A DNA stretch of 64,000 nucleotides from Ophiostoma sp. CBS 140.51 (GCA_029298735.1 JANSLP010000154.1:1-64000), one strand, 5' to 3'. Numbered from the stretch's first letter, positions 12,043 through 26,900 are shown. A program made the numbers and translations. Notes: generated from the sequence alone by a model not told the origin.

Positions 12043-14105
12043 GGCGCCCATCCGAGGTCGCTGTGGCGGCCTCGATTTGTGTTGTGTCGTGTAGATGTGA
12101 AGATATTTGTCGTCTCAATAGAAAAGTGCAGCTTTTCGTTCAAGCTCAAGCTATCGCAGCTAGGCAGCGGCAATCAGGAGATGCACGTCGGGGAGATGGA
12201 TGCTGCTTCAATAAAATGCTGCAATCGAAAATGCAAATGTCGGGATGTGTCGAGATGATGGCGACAAAAAGTGATGGCGAGAGGATGGTGAGCAGAGGAG
12301 GTAGATGGACCTGTTGGTTTTCTCTGGCGCAAAGCTCTACTGTTTTTTGGAGACCTCGTTTAGCAGGGGCGGGCCCCTTTCGCGTCAATCACGTCGCGCG
12401 TTCTGTCTGCGTGAGGGCGTCTGACTGGAGGAGGTTGCTGCCTGAGGCATAAAGGGGCAGACAAGAGTGGGGACATCATCTGTACTGTGTGCCTGATAGT
12501 TACATATGCATATACGGAAGGGAAAAGATTTACAGGACCCGTTTTGGCGCATGCGCGATCGACCCCGCGGTTTATGGTTTATGGGCAGAGCCGTGCCCTG
12601 CGAAAGCTGGTGAGGGGAAGGGCGTTTTGACAGCAGCACTGGGCAAAACTACAAGTTGCAACTGGATCATTTATCGTGTAGAATTAAGACAATTTCGAGT
12701 CATGGTGAGGCCTGACTCGGCTTAATTGGGCACTCCGAGACGCCCAAACATTGGGTTTGTCAGCTGGAAGCGTTCCTGCCTACTATGTACCTGCCTAGAC
12801 GTGACACGCCGAGGAGAAAACGGAAACCACAAACCACGATGATGTGAACAAAAGGGGAAATAGGAAAGAGCAAAGAAGCATCGTGCATCGGCGTCCGCGA
12901 CCAGAAGGAGCCTTCAAGCTCCTACTTCGTACATCACCTTCCCTTCGACACTGGAAACGTTTGAAACATTGGCACCTAAATGGGCACGAAATGGGCTCCT
13001 GCCGCCTGGACGAACCCTCTTTCTACTTTTAGTCAGGTCGTGCCGCACAGTACTGCCGTCTGCGAGCACAAGTAGTTCATTCCGAGTAGTCAAACACTGA
13101 AAAACGCTCCGAATTGCCTTAGCCCCAAACACAGGATTTCTAAGCAGCACCTTCCTCGCAAGTCGAAAGCCAGCTAGCACGGAGAAGCAGAGGGGGCCGA
13201 AAATGGAGAATTGGCCAGGGCCAAAATTGAACTCAAATTGAACGTGCCTATACGATCCCGAGATATCACCTTGACAACTTTTGAGTCTCTCTCGACTCCC
13301 CCTCTCAGCCAGGACCGCACATCCAGGATCACCGTCTGACGTCTTTTGTGTTTGCGATCTTCACGTTCTGGCGGGCATTGGCGAGCATCTCACAGCTATC
13401 GTGTCTTCCGTGCGTTGTTTCGGCTGACCCAAATTGACGGAATCGTTTTGTCTCTTTTTCTTTTTCCATTTTTGCTGTCTTTTGTCTGCTGTCTTCTCTT
13501 TTCACCCCCTCGACGTCAATCTCAGACACATCAATTCTTGTCCACTGCAACCCGGGACGAACCTCGTTTTCTCATCTTTTTCCTGTTGCTCCTCAGCCAG
13601 CCAACCGCATCGCACGTCTGTTGCGTGCTCTTGATGACGACATTGCTCACATCGCGCTCCCACGCTGCAGCTCCAACAAGCCCAACGAACACGCTGCGTT
13701 GATTCGGCCAGGGCCGCATCTAAGACAGTCGACGACTCGCGCACCCTGCAGAGCGTGGGGGACCAGGGCTGTTTGCGTGGCATCGCGTGGGCAGGCATCA
13801 CGAAGCACGAAGAAAGCTGTGAGAAGTGAGCTCTGACAATTTGAGAGTTGAAGGTGTATGAGGTTTTGAAAAGGAAACTCCACCAATTTTTTTTTTGTTA
13901 TTTCCTCCAGGCATTTTATTGTCATTTTTTATCTGAGCTGGAGCTGGCGTCATCATTTTTCGCCGATTTTTATTCTGCGCTTCTCGATCTTTTGAAATTC
14001 TCCACGAGAGTTTGTTTCATTTTCATCACATCCACGACAAACGACATCACGAGATAACGACTGCATTCGCTTCATTGCTTTCTCTGTGGTCGACACAGCT
14101 TCATA
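12043..14105. promoter_or_regulatory. Divergent intergenic region SPT16/GCS1
   Basis: A 2.1-kb head-to-head spacer that should carry the promoters and leaders of both genes. The stretch 13420-14100 is T/C-rich on the plus strand, which fits the leader of the glutamate-cysteine ligase gene. Frames in this region give only low-complexity or unrecognisable peptides. Confidence 0.5.
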
Positions 14106-16340
14106 ATGGGTCTCTTGTAAGTGCCACTGCATGCAAACAAAGCTCGGTCTTTTGTCATTCTGCCAACCAGGAAACACAACTAACCTCGCCCAATTTTCTG
14201 CAACTGCAGACAGCTCGGCACGGCATTGGATTGGCCGGAAGCCAAGACGCATGCTGACCAGGTCCGCAAATGGGGCATCAAGCAGCTGCTCGAGATCTGG
14301 AACAAGGCCAAGACAAAAGAGCGCGATGCCCTGCTCTGGGGTGACGAGGTCGAATATCTCGTCGTGACGTACGACAAGAACGGCGACAAGTCGCTTTTGT
14401 CCCTTCGCCAGGCCGATATCCTCGACGCTCTGGCCAACGATGCCGTTCTTGCGGCCAAGGGCGGGTGCACCGAAGAGCAGGCCGAGAGCACGGATGCTTC
14501 TGAAAGCAAACCCAACCAGGACCCTCTCCCCGTCTTCCATCCCGAGTTTGGCCGCTTCATGCTCGAGTCGACACCAGGCAAGCCGTGGGGCATTGAGCTG
14601 AAGGAGCTTATTGACGTTGAGCCCAACATGCGCCTGCGGAGAGTCATTGCCAAAGACCACATGCGCTCCGACGAGTACCCCATCACTCTGACGACCTTCC
14701 CTCGACTCGGCTTCCCCGGCGTCTTTTCTGACCCGCACTACCCCGTCTCTGGCCCCAAGCTGCGCTCGCAGTTCGTGCCCGACGAGATCGCCAATCCGCA
14801 CATTCGCTTCCCGACGCTCGCCGCTAATATCCGCACACGTCGTGGCCGCAAGGTCCAGGTCAACGTGCCTGTCTACAAAGATACCAACACGCCCTGGCCG
14901 TGGAAGGACCCGACGGTCAACTATGACCTTACCAAATACCCCGAGGACGCCGACGTGCGCAACGGCGCCGCACCCGACAATTTTATCCACATGGACGCCA
15001 TGGCCTTTGGCATGGGCAGCTGCTGTCTGCAAATCACCTTCCAGGCCAAGAACATCACCGAGGGCCGCCAGCTGTACGACCAGCTCAGTCCCTTGGGCCC
15101 CATTCTGTTGGCCCTGACGGCGGCCACGCCCATCTACAAGGGCTTCCTGGCCGATACCGATGTGCGCTGGAACCAAATCAGCCGCGCCGTTGACGATCGC
15201 ACACCCGAAGAGCTGGGCGAGCAGCCCCTCAAAAATGACCGCTGGCGGATACCCAAGTCGCGCTATGCATCCAACTCGACCTACATTTCGACCGACCCGC
15301 GGCTGCGGCCCGAGTACTTTGACCCGGATCTGGTGGTGGACGAGGAGATCAAGGCCGAGCTGATGCAGGGTGGCATGGACGACCGTCTGGCCACGCACTT
15401 TGCCCACCTTTTCATTAGGGACCCGATTGTCATCTTTTCGGAAGACCTGCAAACACTCGACCTTAACCAGACGAACCACTTTGAAAACTTGCAGTCCACC
15501 AACTGGCAGCACATGCGCTTCAAGCCGCCGCCGCCGGATAACAGCATCGGCTGGCGTGTCGAGGTCCGGCCCATGGAGGTGCAGATCACCGACTTTGAGA
15601 ATGCCGCTTTCGCTGTGTTTATCGTGCTGGTCACGCGCGCCATCCTCTCGTTTGACCTCAACTTTTACATTCCCATTGTCCGCGTTACCGAGAACATGGA
15701 GACGGCGCATTCCCGCGATGCTGTTTTGAATGAGCGCTTTTATTTCCGCAAAAACCTGTACAATGCACAGCGCCCGCACCGCTACGGCCGCCACCGGTCA
15801 CCTCATGGTGAAGGCACGAACAGTGCATATGCTTCGGGCACCACCACACCCAACATCCAGAGCCGGCCAGAGACGCCTATCCAGCTCGGTTCGGTCGAGG
15901 ACGAGTACCGCCCCATGACCATCAACGAGATCATTAACGGCACGGGCTACCCCATGTATGGAGAGAAGGGTGACGAGACAAATGGCCAGCCGACGGATGT
16001 CGACCCCCCCTTCCCCGGCCTCATCCCCCTCGTCGAAAGCTACCTCGACTCCATGAACGTCGACGTCCAGACCCGCTGCCAACTGTCCACCTACCTCGAC
16101 CTCATCCGCAAGCGCGCTTCGGGTGAGCTCTGGACCGCCGCCCGCTGGATCCGTTCGTTTGTCGACCAGCACCCCGAGTACAACCACGACAGTGCCGTGT
16201 CGGATCATATCACCAGAGACATTGTCGGTGCTGTCATTGACATTGGCAACCGCGAGGCCGAGGGGGCCGGCTGGAAGGACATGGACGTGCCGGGGGTTGA
16301 TCGGTTGTTGGGCAATTTTCGTGGCTATGGTGGGTGTTAG
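14106..16340 (+). CDS. Glutamate-cysteine ligase (gamma-glutamylcysteine synthetase)
   Basis: Catalyses ATP-dependent joining of L-glutamate and L-cysteine, the first and rate-limiting step of glutathione synthesis, in the cytosol. Exons are 14106-14116 and 14210-16340, giving 713 aa. The first coding exon is only 11 nt (ATG GGT CTC TT). The 93-nt intron contains CTAAC and ends CTGCAG. Joining the exons gives MGLLQLGTALDWPEAK, the conserved eukaryotic GCL start. Visible family blocks are RDALLWGDEVEY near the N-terminus, FGRFMLESTPGKPWG, HMDAMAFGMGSCCLQITFQ (central signature with paired cysteines) and GWRVEVRPMEVQ. The protein is single-exon after the first intron. A 613-codon antisense frame over it is a codon-bias shadow. 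Confidence 0.97.
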
Positions 16341-17916
16341 CCGCCACCGTAGTGTTGAGTGCCACCAATAGCTCTCCTTTCTTTCTGTTTTATTTTTGAT
16401 AAAAGATTTGTTTGTTGTCATTGTTGTCCATTTTCATTTTCATTTTCATCTTCATCACATGTTTGCCTTCACTTTCACGGAGCCGTACATGAAGCGTTGC
16501 GTTTTTGTACACAGTGTTCAGTCCAACCAAAGAGGATTGTTCTTTTTTTTTTTTTTTTAAAGTTCACAAGCTTTTTGGAATAAAATACTTTATCTGTTTT
16601 TGTTGTTCTTTTGGATAGAAGTTGGTGAAAGCTACAAACACACAGCTGGCGTATGTTGACCGCCATCTGTCTTTCGAACGTGTCTGATGGTGCATCCTGT
16701 CTCGGCACATTGTCCTTTTTCGGCATGCAAGATAAAGGAGGACAATGAGGCTGCTCGTGGTCAACTCAAGTACTCCGTATGAACACAACCAACAGACAGG
16801 AGACAGCAGAGAGATGACTGGATCAGGGTAACTCGGGGAGATCAGGGTCTCTTCATGACTTTGAGTGGTCAGGGTCTGAATCAGTGCAAGACATACAGCT
16901 GGGCATAAGGACAGAGGACAGGAAGAAAAAGAGATTTGGTGATGGCCGGCATGTCTCCTTTTCTGGTCTTTGGTCTTGGTCTTTGGTCTTTGTCTTTGGT
17001 TCTCCTGTCTTCCTCTTCCGCCTTCCTTCTTCCTCTCTTCTCGTCATCTTGGTCGGCAAATCTACCCGTGTCGAGGACTACCAGATCATGCCCCCTCTCG
17101 ATGCAAGGGTCGGGGCGAGACACGAAACGGGTCGTCTGTCCTACAAAGTATGTGTACTCTTCGTACGACGGCATACCTATGTGCTGAGTACGGAGTACTG
17201 GCCTGGGACACAATCATATCTGCCGTTGTATTTCGGACTCGACGCAATTAAATGCGACAGCGTCAATCGTTGTCCGTATGGAGCAACCTTTTGTACACAC
17301 AATGTACGCCGAGAGCAACCAGCAGGATCTGAACCCTGTTCTCCTTGTCTCTCAGCAATTTACAATATGGACGGGAGGCGGAAGAGAAGCAGATGAAAAG
17401 AGACAAAGAAGGCAAGATGCAGGAGCTTCTGCTTGTCTTGCTTCTCCCGTTCCGCGATATCATGTTCGTGGCAAACTCAAAAGTTAATGCAAACTGCCAG
17501 ACGTATCCTCACATCTTGACCTTTCTTGTTTTCTCTTTTTACTTTGTTCTCTCTCCCGGAGCACTTCCTCCTCCTCCCCGTGAGACACGCTCGACACCGC
17601 ACCGCCCAATCTTGCCCAAGTACAGGAACAGCCCACAAGGCTTGCAGGGGGACGCAACGGCGATCAGCATCGATGAACATCGAGAACTGCTTGTTCGGTG
17701 TCGTAGTCTTGCACATCACTCCTCCAGTTGTCGTTCAATCGTTCGTTTACACTGTATGTGTTCCTTTGGGGTATTTGTCGTTGGCCGTTCTTCTCTTGTT
17801 CTTGTCCATCTTGTCTCACAGCGCGGTGCCGAGAATGCAAACGAGAGTCGAAGCAGTAAAAAAAGCAACTATCAATGTTTATCACAAGAAAAAGAAATCA
17901 GAAAACCAGAGAGAAA

Positions 17917-17940
<24 letters not shown>
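17917..17940. repeat. (AG)12 microsatellite in a purine-rich tract
   Basis: Twelve AG dinucleotides, flanked by further A/G-rich sequence (17868-17960). A CAAACACG-like short repeat follows at about 17995-18030. This composition explains the long Arg/Glu-rich spurious frames across it. Confidence 0.95.
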
Positions 17941-17951
<11 letters not shown>

Positions 17952-20900
17952 CAACGAACACCAGACAAGGATGCCGCTCTCCACTCCCACACAAACGCAC
18001 AAACACGCAAACACGCAAACACATCCACAGAAGGAGAGACAAGCACACTCGCTCTCTCACACCACAGACACCACAACGCACAAACAACCCCTGTCATCTA
18101 TTTCTGCAAGGAGCCTCGCCGGCCAGGCCAGATGCATGGGATGCAGTTGAAAGGTCTATTTTGGGTTAAAGATGTCTTACTTTATGTCGCCTTTTATGTT
18201 GCCCCGACCACTTCAACCATTTTTTATTTCTTTCTCTTCCCCTTGCCCTCCTGTTTCGTGCATTATCATGTTTCTCGACAAGATGCACTTGCAAAACCCG
18301 GGGGGCTAGGAAAAAGGCAAACTGCAAATGCAAAGGCTGAGCACGAAGCACTGGCGCTCGACATGACATGTCACAATGTTTCCCTTCTCCGCTCTTACCA
18401 CTCTGCCCTTTTCTTTTTTTGACCTCTTTTATTTCTTTTCGTTTGCCTCTCATTATTCTCGGCATGCAGGGCACACCGGTCGCTGAACAACGTGCACAGT
18501 TGATGGGGCGCCTTGTCGATTGCATTTTTGTATTTTCCAATCTTCCCATCCTTTTCTCCCAGCCTCTCTACTTCGCTTCGGGCTTCTCATCCCCCCTTTT
18601 GGTTCTCTCTCTCTCTTCATCGTTATTTGCTTCTCCCCCCGTGTCGGCAAGCTGCAGGGAAATCGAACGACAAAGACAGGGCCGGCACCCCAGTGAAGAG
18701 GAAAAAAGGGAGGCTAGGAGGACAGTGGCTGAACGCCACCACGACGTATTCGATGCATCGGTCGGAGTACAGATGGCCCGTCGTCCCTATGGTGTCCTAC
18801 GGTGTAGGGAGTACGTCGTACAGGTGATACTTCTTGTGCAAATACCCTGCCTGCCTGGTGCTTGCCTGGACAGATGCAGGAATAGCGCACGCGAAGCGCC
18901 TTCTCCTTTGCCTTGCGCACGCCGAGATTTTTCTAAATGTCTGCTTTGTTCTCGACAAGGGCACGCGGGTCCTTCGTCCACCGTCTGAGTAGAAATTATT
19001 TACAAAAACAAAAATGAACGTGGCCCTTGCCGGCAGGCACAGTCAGTGGATTCAATGTTTTCTTTTCCTTCGGTTTTCTTCTTAATTTCTTGCATTTGCA
19101 TTTCGTCTCCCGATTTGAGGCCCTCTTTGAGACTTCCCTTGACGAGCTACGGCCATCTTTCTCTCTTTTCCAGCACCCTGTCGCCAACGGCATGCGGGAG
19201 GACTCGTCCGTCGTTACTTTTTCTTTTTCTCTTTACGGAGGAGCTCCCTTGTTCTTTTGTTTCTTTACTTTCTTTTGCTTCTGCCGGAGCCCCCCTTTTC
19301 TTTTCTTTTGCCTCCTCTGCTTCTTCTGCATCTTTTTCAGCTCTGTTGGGATCGTCATTGAATTCGACGCGTTAATGCTTCGTGAAACAAATGTCTTATG
19401 GGTTCTCCGCAACCCATACTCCGTTGCAGTAATAAAGAAGAAAAATGAGAAAACGACAAAAAAGAAGGTGGGATAATTTGTAAAAGAAATCGATCTAGAA
19501 CTTGATGCTATCAATCTTCCAATCTTTCCTGATCCAATATGGGCAGCGAAAGCGGCTCGTTGACATCGGAAAACATTCCGCGTCGGCGAGGCCCGAGTGC
19601 TGGCAGTTGGGACTTGTAAGGATGGAGATAGGAGACAGGGCTGGTAAGCACACCCATTGACAAAGGACTTTCCACTTTGACACCTCGTTGTCTCCAACAG
19701 ACGAAGGAACGGTATATCTTTGTCAAAAGAAGAAAAGACTGGCTCCTTCCGCCAAGCGTCGAGCTGAAACTTTTTTTGTCGCCCGTTGCTTCCTTTTTGG
19801 TTGCTACTTTTCTTGGGTTCTTCGCTCTTTCCCTTTTGTGCAACTCTCGATCTGCCGCTGTTTCCTCTCTTTCGTCCGCCTTGCATTTCTGGTATCGGCT
19901 GTTCCTTCCTTTTGCCTCATGCGTCTTTCTTTGCGTCTGCTTCTGAACGAGTACGACGTGCGGTTGTGCATCGTGCTTTTCCTCGTTCCCTCTACAGGCG
20001 GTCCACCATCGCTCAAGCGCTCCTTCCTCTCCGTGCTAATTTTGCATTATTTTTAGCTTCTCGGCCCGGGAAGCGGGAAGAGGGAAACCAAAAACGTTAA
20101 TGTGGGACTGGCTCCTTGCCGCGACCGGTTGCAAGTTTAGTCAACGCCATGTCGATGCAGAATATGAACGCAATGGAGAATACTAGACCCCGTAACTGCA
20201 TATCATTTCCAATGTAGATTTTTCTGTCATTATTGTCTTTTTCTTTCTCACTTCTTTTTTGTCAACTTCATTCCATTTCTGGCAACGGTGACGCCGGGAC
20301 TCGCGAGACAGGAGGCAAGAGACAGGAGTTGGCGAGACATACGCGAGAAAAGGGCAGAGAGAAACGGCAAAGATCGTCCTGGCCAGAAGCAGAAACGAGG
20401 AGACGCCCAGACGGCGAAAAGGACGACAGAAACACAAATCGAAACAAAAACCGAGAAGAGGAAAAAAAGAGGCACAAGACATGCATGCCGAAAAAGACCA
20501 GCGCGTCCCAGCCGCATCTGCACATTTTTTTCCTACTAGCTTTTCGTCCCGGGTTGCAACGTACGTTTCCCGGTACAGCCTTTCGCTCCCCCGTCCTTCT
20601 CCCGTCTGTAATGCTGTGCCTCGCCTGCGTATCTTCGGCGTACGTGTCTTGCCTGGCTGTCAATTTTGACTTGTCATAAACGCAGACGCGACAGACGGGG
20701 AAGTATGTGTGTATGCACAAATATTTTGAACTGTTGGCTATGTACATACAATATCTGCAAACATTGACTAAAATACCTTACTTTCATGTCGGCTGCAGCG
20801 AGGCAAACAGATCCTCTGGTGCATCTTTTTTCTTTTCTTGTTGGACCCGCTGGTGGTGTCTTCATTTGCATCGTCGATTCCCCCCCTTCGCCAGCCGGAG

Positions 20901-23900
20901 ACAAAAGAGAAGAGAATTAACAGCAAAAGGGCAGAGGGGCAGAAAGGCACGGTAACACAACGTGTCAAGGATTTCTCATCACAAACGGACCAACATGTGT
21001 TTGTCCACACACCAACAGTGAACTTCCAACAATAGGCAGCCAACGGTCAACGGTCAACATCAACCAGCAATTGACGGCACAGCCAGCATAACATAATGCG
21101 AGAACACCATGCAATACTTGAGAATGCGCGGAACTGTTTCCTTTCCTATCTCTTCCCCTGCTTCGAGCACATGCTGGGAAATTCTCTTGGTATTGTTCTT
21201 CCCCCTAGCACCATGTTTGCACCTTGTTCTCCATTGTTGCAAGATACTGCCCAGCATCCAAGCCATGCAGGCAGACGAAAAGCCCACCCCCTCTCCTTTT
21301 TTTCCTTTTGCGCTTGTTCCTCGGTTGGGGAGCATCGGGAAAGTGAAAGCACAGATCAGTGGGGGTGATAGTAGAGGGCTGGTGGAGGGTTGCAGGTGGT
21401 AGGATGGGTGGTTGGCGGTTGTCAATTATGCACATCCTACGTGGTCGTCTCTCATACGAACGCGACAAGCACCGCCCTGGGACAAGTGGCAGCTCCTCTG
21501 AGTCCCAGAAAAAACGAGAACTCAACGAAGGAAATATTGGCGGGATCACCGATCCGGCAGAACCATTACTTAGATCTTCCTCTCTTTTACTTTTATTGTT
21601 CGAGGCTTCCCGCACGCGGGAAAAAGGGGGGACGAGCTCGATAGTTCGATCCTCTTTTTGAACACACACACCCCCTTGTGACAGTGGATCTGTGACATGC
21701 TGGCAACTGGAGGCTGGGTCGTGCTGTATGTGCTGTATTTATCGACGGATATCTGCGCATCTTACTGTGGATTTCCAGCATCACACGCTCCAGCTCAGAG
21801 AAAAGAGAGAGGGAGGACTACCGCACAAAACACAGACCACATTGGCATCAAACGGTGCACGAACACCTGCACTACCGCGTAGCATTTTCATCTTTCATCT
21901 TTCATCGGCCCCCCTTGCTGGCGGTTACTGGTCGAGGGCTTTTTCAGTTCCCAGTCTCTTCCTCCTTCGTCCTCAGTATTCTCCTGCCTGGCATCGTGCG
22001 ATGTGATCTGTCATATATCGTCTTGTGCCTTTTGCCTTGCTCTTCCCGTTTGCCCACACAGCCCGGACAATTTTTCGTCTTTTTCGTCTTTTTGTTGTTA
22101 TATGTCTTTTTATTTCCTTTTATTCTCAGCTTTCCGAACAACTTGCATTTGATATCTCGCATTGGCCAGCCGTTTGTTCATCACTCTCTTCCAACAACTG
22201 CTGAAGACCAGGGCCACATGCATGCCCGTGCAGATATTGGTTTTGTATTATTTTGGTGATGAGAAATGACGTTGGCGCTTGTCATTTGTCATTCTTTCGT
22301 TTGTCGCCTGTTCGCTTTGTGTGATCTGCCGTTTCTTTTTGCCCTTTTCTGCTTTTTCTTCGTTTGTTCAGGGATGCAGGTTTGTGTTCCATTGGGAGTG
22401 GCCGGCTGCAAGCGAGAAAGCGAGAAACATGCACACAAAACAAAGGAGAAAACAAAAAGTAAACGGCGCGATACGACGTTCATCGCCTGACCCGACTGCC
22501 AACTGCACCAGTTGCATCCCCCTCATCTCTTTTTATTTTTATGGGACAGACCGATCCGGCAGTCGATGCAGAATCTTGCTTGACGGGAGGTCATAAATGC
22601 GTTGTAGATACGTGTAGTTCCTGTCACTCACGGGGTACACTTATAGCTCATACAAAGCACTCGTTAAATATCAGTCAATATACCTAAAAACACCTGGCAA
22701 GGCTGGAAATATCCATGACAGGGACCTAAAGTGATACAAGATTCTTTTGTACACAAAGATGGAAACCGGAATCCTATTCTCCGAGGGCGTGCATAACGTA
22801 GTGAATAGGAGAAAAGAAACAACGGAGTAAATATCGAAGAGAGAGAAGGACAAAAAAAACGACATATGACAGGACAATAAAAAAGCGAGATACGGGCCGC
22901 CCTTGCTAATTCAAAAGAAGATAAAGTAGCCACCCAGCCCAGCCAGCCCCAGCCTTTTTGGCCCCAGTTTTACTTCAATAAGGTTTAGAACTGGAATACC
23001 CCGTGTTCATTCCCAGGCAAGTCGCACGTCGTACAGTTGCAAGTTGCAAAGCCTCATTTTTCAGTGTCCGATGGAAAAGACGACTCAATAAAAAGACCGA
23101 AAAAGCTTTTCTCCCTCTTTCCTCTCATAATTCACCATTTCTCCCACATCTTGGTGCCGGAGTATTTATTGGACTAGGGCGGAGAGTTGTATTGGTGTTT
23201 TCACGATTCCAATTAGGTTCAACTGGTGTGACTGGTTCTCCCTCCCATGCTCTTTTCAGTCCACCCCGTTGCATTCTCTCGTGTCGTAAGATGCACCATA
23301 GTCGCTACCGGGTTTTTGTTCGTGACGAGGGGCCCAGGCCAGGACAGCGCAACCGTCACAGTCTCGTCCGTTCTGTCTCCCTTTGCCCACTTCAGCACAG
23401 TCCAACGAAACGGAACGATCCGCCAAAACCTTTCTTGGGACACACCAGCCCACCAAACTGCTCGATTTTTATTTACAGGAAGGACGAGTTTCATCCTGCT
23501 CCGTTTTTTTAATGTTTCTCTTCCTTTCTGTTTTGCAGGGCAGATTCGCATCGGGGGTGGGCCACCAGACCAGGTTCCAGGCCAAGACATGCTGTTGATC
23601 TGTGCGTTTAGCCTTCTTTGGGGCAGCATGTCGTATGGGAGGATGGCCCAATCCCAGAATCCCTCATCTCGTGCCCGTTTGTTCTTGGAACGGTGTTTGA
23701 TTCCTACGGACTCCTACGACGTATTCTTTCGAATCATGTTCTCCTTTTTTCAAACCTTAGAGCCAACCTAGCATCCTGCTTCCTGGCGTCTGGTCTGTCT
23801 CTTTTTGACAGGTCGATGATACCCCCCCTTGTCCCCAAGTCCAAGTGTGGTCCTGGGTTTCCCATCTGGGATCATCAGTAGTGCAACGCTCAGATACAAC

Positions 23901-26900
23901 GGCGACTGAAAAGAATAAACTGATAAGAAAAAGAAAAGAAAAGAGCAGCAAAGACTTTCCCTCGTCTCCAAGAGCCCCAAAAATTACCAAAGCGCGATCA
24001 GCACGACTTAGTACGGGGATGGTCACCGAATTCGGCCACAGTGGTCCGCGGAGGACAGTCGAAAAGAGGGAAAAGAGGCTGATCATCGTCGATGTTCAAG
24101 ACAAGAATACAAGAAGACACGAGGCAAAAGAGTCGTAAGTTAAGCACTGACGTGAAACATCTTCGGTGGGCAGAGGAGGGAGGAGGGAGGAACCAAGACA
24201 AGGCGATACGGCGACACAAAGATAACAGAAGCACAGGAGCAGAGACAGCGACACAGAGATACAACGACAAAGGGACACGATGAGGAAGGAACACAGACAG
24301 AGACAGGCAGAAACAAAACACACAGGCGATCGGCCTTGCACAACATGCGCCCATGGGGGTTTGTTGTCCATCCAGATCAGCCAGATGGGCCAAGATGGGC
24401 CAAGATGGACCGACCAGATGAGCGACGAGCCAGACTAGAGACCGGGTAGAGTCAATGCATCACATCGCACAAATTCCACAAAAAAAGAACGAGATCCTGC
24501 AGCTGAAACGGGGATCCAGGGAGGAGATGAGGGGGCGGCAGATGGAGGAGGGTGTTGAGGTTGAGGAGGGTGGAAATAGAAAGTCGAGAGTGCGGTGCCA
24601 TGATGTCTTTGATCCTCTTTGACCTTTTGACCTTTCCTGCTGTCTGGACCCTGGACACAGACACAGGACGCCTTGCATTCGAGGTCGGCGACCTGTGTGG
24701 GGATAGGACGGCCAGGCCTTTTGTCATGTTCGATGGCCAGGAGAGGCTGTGCGAACAGCCAGGTCCAGGTGCCATCAGACTGCCATCAGAGTGTCATCAC
24801 ACCCAACAACGGACAGGCCATTCGATCATTCAACCAGACCTCTTGTCTGCCTGGTCTGGTCCGTAATGCTCACCACCCGTCATCCGTCAAACGGAAGGAC
24901 GATCGAGCTAGCGAGGAGCCAGGGAAAGGAAAGGAGAACAGGGGAGGGCCATGACCAGAGTCAGGAAATCAGGATGCGGTGCGTTGCATCCAAACTGGAG
25001 AGCAGGATCTGTGAACGGCATGTCGTAAAACGGCGATGCAAAAAGTCGGAAGCAGAGGCTCAAAGGATTGAGTTGTTCGGTCTCCACGGAGATTTGTTGG
25101 GATATTGCAGTGTTGAAAAGGAGCTGAAGAATTTCAGATAATATCAAAGAAAATCAAATCGGGAAATACTTCGTCTACAAGCGATAAAAGGAAACAATGG
25201 AAACAGCCTCCCTCGCCCTTTCCCCACGCCGGCTTGGTTGTCCCTTCCCCCGAGCAGTCCATTACGTATTTGTTAGGCAAGTGCCATCTGGTATCTGTAC
25301 AAATATTTGGGACCGTATCTGGTCCTCCCGTCTCCCGTCCGTCTTGTCTCCTGCCATCGACATTGTACCTCTGATATAGCCCTGCAGATTCGCATATAAC
25401 CGTCACCAAAACTCGAAACCGCTCATGACAAACGCCCGCAACCATCCATGGCTGGCCACCCACGGGCAGTGCATCCATGGCCAGGGCTGCGGGAAAGGAC
25501 CCGGGAGAATAATTAAGATTTATTACGAAGTTGGGAATTAAGACAATGGGGACTAAATCGACAGGCGCATCATCTAACAAACTTCCCGTACCCGCCCAGC
25601 CGTGGTCCAGTGTGAGTAGTGCATTGCATTGCCAGTGCACAGTGCAACATTTATTTGCGTGGATGTGTGCCAGTGTGCTTCGACCACAGAATATGGAAGA
25701 CGCGTGCGTATCCACTGAGCACATGGCGGATGCCCATTTCCCCATCTCACTGCGCCATCTGGCTGAATGACGACGCCCTGTTCATTGTTCATCGACCACA
25801 TTAATCGACCACTCATTAATCTATCTGACTTTCATCCCTCTCATCTGTTCTTCAGCCCCTGGTCTGGGACACGAAAAAAAGAAGAATAAGAAAAGCGGCC
25901 AGGCCAGATGGCCGGTGCCGGGCCGGGTGTGGATGTACTTTAATTTTTTTGTTGTCGATGGCACAGTCGCATTTCGTCTTATGCCCAGAAAGGATGATAA
26001 AATAAGAAGCAATGGGCAACGTTCAAATACGAGTGCATCGTGAGCTGAAAGGCTAGACAGCAGTCTCAGTTGTTGTTTGTTCTTTCCCGTTTCCTGGTTT
26101 CTTATTGCTCCCTTGCTCTTTCCATTTTCGAACATGACAGCAAATACAACAATGCAACCCCTTTCCCATAGCCTCCATTCGCAGCCATTCGCACCTTCCG
26201 CTCCGATATGGCTCCAACACCGCCTCCTGCTTCCCGAACGCCCCTCTTTCCTCACCGAAACTAAGAGTCGTGTTCTTGCCATTTTCGGCAGACAAGGTCA
26301 TTTTTCGTAGACGTCGTTCAAAATGCAAGACAGATGACAGGGGGAAGGAGAGAAGGAGCAATGGACATGCAATAGCCTCAACTCCGAGGAGATGTTTACT
26401 TTCTTTAGGGCAGGCCCTACAGCTCCTGCAGCTCTAGGCCGTGTCGTTTCTCACCTCCAGTCTTTAAACTATCGTTTCTCACATCCGTTTCTCACGTTGG
26501 CTCCTTCAGCCCTCCCTTATTCCCCTGTCTCTTATTCGTATTTCTCTACAAAGTATGGAATATTATTTGAATAAAATCTCAGCTTCGTCGGACAGTTTTT
26601 GATGCAATTTTGGCCAACAGAATCTGACTACGCGCTCACCCAGATCAAAACACTACTTCTTTACGATTCGCTGCGCTATTATTTGTTTCCCACCCGCCAT
26701 CCCGCAATATTACCTTCTTTATGTCGTATCCCTTTCCTTACCCTTCCCCTTTCCCACCAGGAGGGCATCGATAATATTAACAGTATATGAAGTATGTGTG
26801 TATATTCAGCCTTGCGCTAGCTTGGGGGTGATGGAGAAAAAAAGAAGAAAAAAGGGCGCCAGGGCACCGCCTGCAATCTCGCATCGTAAGATGTGGGATT

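Noticed and set aside
13953..15794. 613-codon minus-strand open frame over the glutamate-cysteine ligase gene
   Set aside because: It is fully antisense to a confidently identified gene, matches no family, and is explained by the C/G-rich third codon positions of that gene.
17526..18422. 298-codon plus-strand frame in the desert
   Set aside because: Its length depends on the (AG)n tract (Arg/Glu repeats) and C/A repeats. The flanking parts are Leu/Phe/Ser from pyrimidine tracts, and equally long frames overlap it in other phases.
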